Source: Acidothermales bacterium
GTDB lineage: Bacteria; Actinomycetota; Actinomycetes; Streptosporangiales; WHST01
Length of the DNA: 5,224 bases
Reading direction: 5' to 3'
Assembly (NCBI GenBank): GCA_017354575.1
Contig: JAFMQP010000288.1
Span: forward strand, 1 to 5,224
Shown: positions 4,770-5,224 of the stretch, piece by piece
Layout: every line of letters starts with the position of its first letter
Position numbering within the stretch: the stretch's first letter is position 1
Notes under the pieces: generated by a model
Seen by the model: the letters and a program-made list of their open reading frames with translations, nothing else
The model's database searches: none
What the model was told of the DNA's origin: nothing
Translations under genes and position numbers: made by a program

Positions 4770-5224
4770 GTGCCCGCCACACCGGTCGAGGAACGGATCG
4801 CGCGCCGCCGTGCGCTCGTGCCCGCGATCACGTATCCCGAGTCCCTGCCCGTCAGCGCGCGCAGGGACGACCTCGCCGCCGCCATCCGCGACCACCAGGT
4901 GGTCGTCGTCGCGGGCGAGACCGGGTCGGGCAAGACGACGCAGCTGCCGAAGATCTGCCTCGAGCTCGGCCGCGGCGTCCTGGGCACGATCGGCCACACC
5001 CAGCCGCGTCGGCTCGCCGCGCGCACCGTCGCCGAGCGCATCGCGGAGGAGCTGCGTACGCCGGTGGGCACGGTCGTCGGCTGGAAGGTGCGCTTCACCG
5101 ACAGGTCCAGCGACGACACGCTCGTGAAGCTGATGACCGACGGCATCCTGCTCGCCGAGCTGCAGAACGACCGGATGCTGCGGCGCTACGACACGATCAT
5201 CGTCGACGAGGCGCACGAGCGCAG
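4770..5224 (+). CDS. hrpA: HrpA-type DEAH-box ATP-dependent RNA helicase, N-terminal part
   Basis: These are the first 151 codons of an SF2 DEAH-box RNA helicase; the gene runs off the right edge. Motif I is GETGSGKTTQLPK (49-61), motif Ia TQPRRLAARTVAERIAEEL (77-95), motif Ib TDGILLAEL (123-131), and motif II DEAHER (146-151) is the last thing visible. These match HrpA, normally about 1,300 aa with a long C-terminal region; in E. coli it acts in mRNA processing and has been linked to rescue of stalled ribosomes. The GTG at 4770 is the earliest possible start because an in-frame TAG lies at 4758-4760. The N-terminus is short: only about 48 residues precede motif I. A second GTG at codon 17 is an alternative. 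HrpB is less likely given the LPKICLELGRG and GHTQPRR wording, but the decisive C-terminal part is missing. Confidence 0.9.
   Translation, partial: MPATPVEERIARRRALVPAITYPESLPVSARRDDLAAAIRDHQVVVVAGETGSGKTTQLPKICLELGRGVLGTIGHTQPRRLAARTVAERIAEELRTPVGTVVGWKVRFTDRSSDDTLVKLMTDGILLAELQNDRMLRRYDTIIVDEAHER

Noticed and set aside
1..5224. A novel multi-gene system (defence, toxin-antitoxin, biosynthetic cluster or mobile element)
   Set aside because: Orientation alternates, no gene pair has the hallmarks of such systems, there are no integrase, transposase, nuclease or carrier-protein genes, and base composition looks uniform across the window.

Overview
The window is compact, very GC-rich bacterial DNA with strong G/C bias at third codon positions. 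It carries an F420/FMN luciferase-like oxidoreductase, an ACT-domain protein and a glucose-dehydrogenase-like enzyme of types common in high-GC Gram-positives. This points to an actinomycete (Actinomycetota); genus cannot be told from the sequence. I see no tRNA, rRNA, CRISPR array, insertion sequence or phage gene, and no gene-free stretch longer than 168 bp.

Layout from left to right: the C-terminal end of an unrecognised gene (+, ends 94); a 72-bp gap with a PhoP-box-like direct repeat and a short palindrome; a sulfotransferase-family gene (+, 167-1261); a convergent LLM-class flavin oxidoreductase (-, 1270-2112); 30 bp further on, a divergent small ACT-domain protein (+, 2143-2550); overlapping its 3' end by 11 bp, a 67-aa helix-hairpin-helix / RNAP alpha-CTD-like protein (-, 2540-2743); a 98-bp divergent gap with a small interrupted palindrome; a 67-aa two-helix membrane protein (+, 2842-3045) followed by a DUF1348/NTF2-like protein (+, 3085-3543), possibly one transcription unit; a convergent zinc-dependent glucose-dehydrogenase-like MDR enzyme (-, 3552-4601); a 168-bp divergent gap with a palindrome and a perfect 13-bp tandem repeat; and the first 151 codons of an HrpA-type DEAH RNA helicase (+, from 4770, cut by the window end).

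Orientation changes at almost every gene, so most genes must be transcribed singly. They do not form an obvious pathway: two are redox enzymes of unknown substrate, one is a predicted sulfo-transfer enzyme, one is RNA metabolism, and the rest are small conserved proteins. I did not find a convincing undescribed multi-gene system. The points most worth checking are the PhoP-box-like repeat ahead of the sulfotransferase gene, the hairpin spanning both stop codons of the first convergent pair, the short repeats in the divergent gaps, and the apparently leaderless hrpA start.
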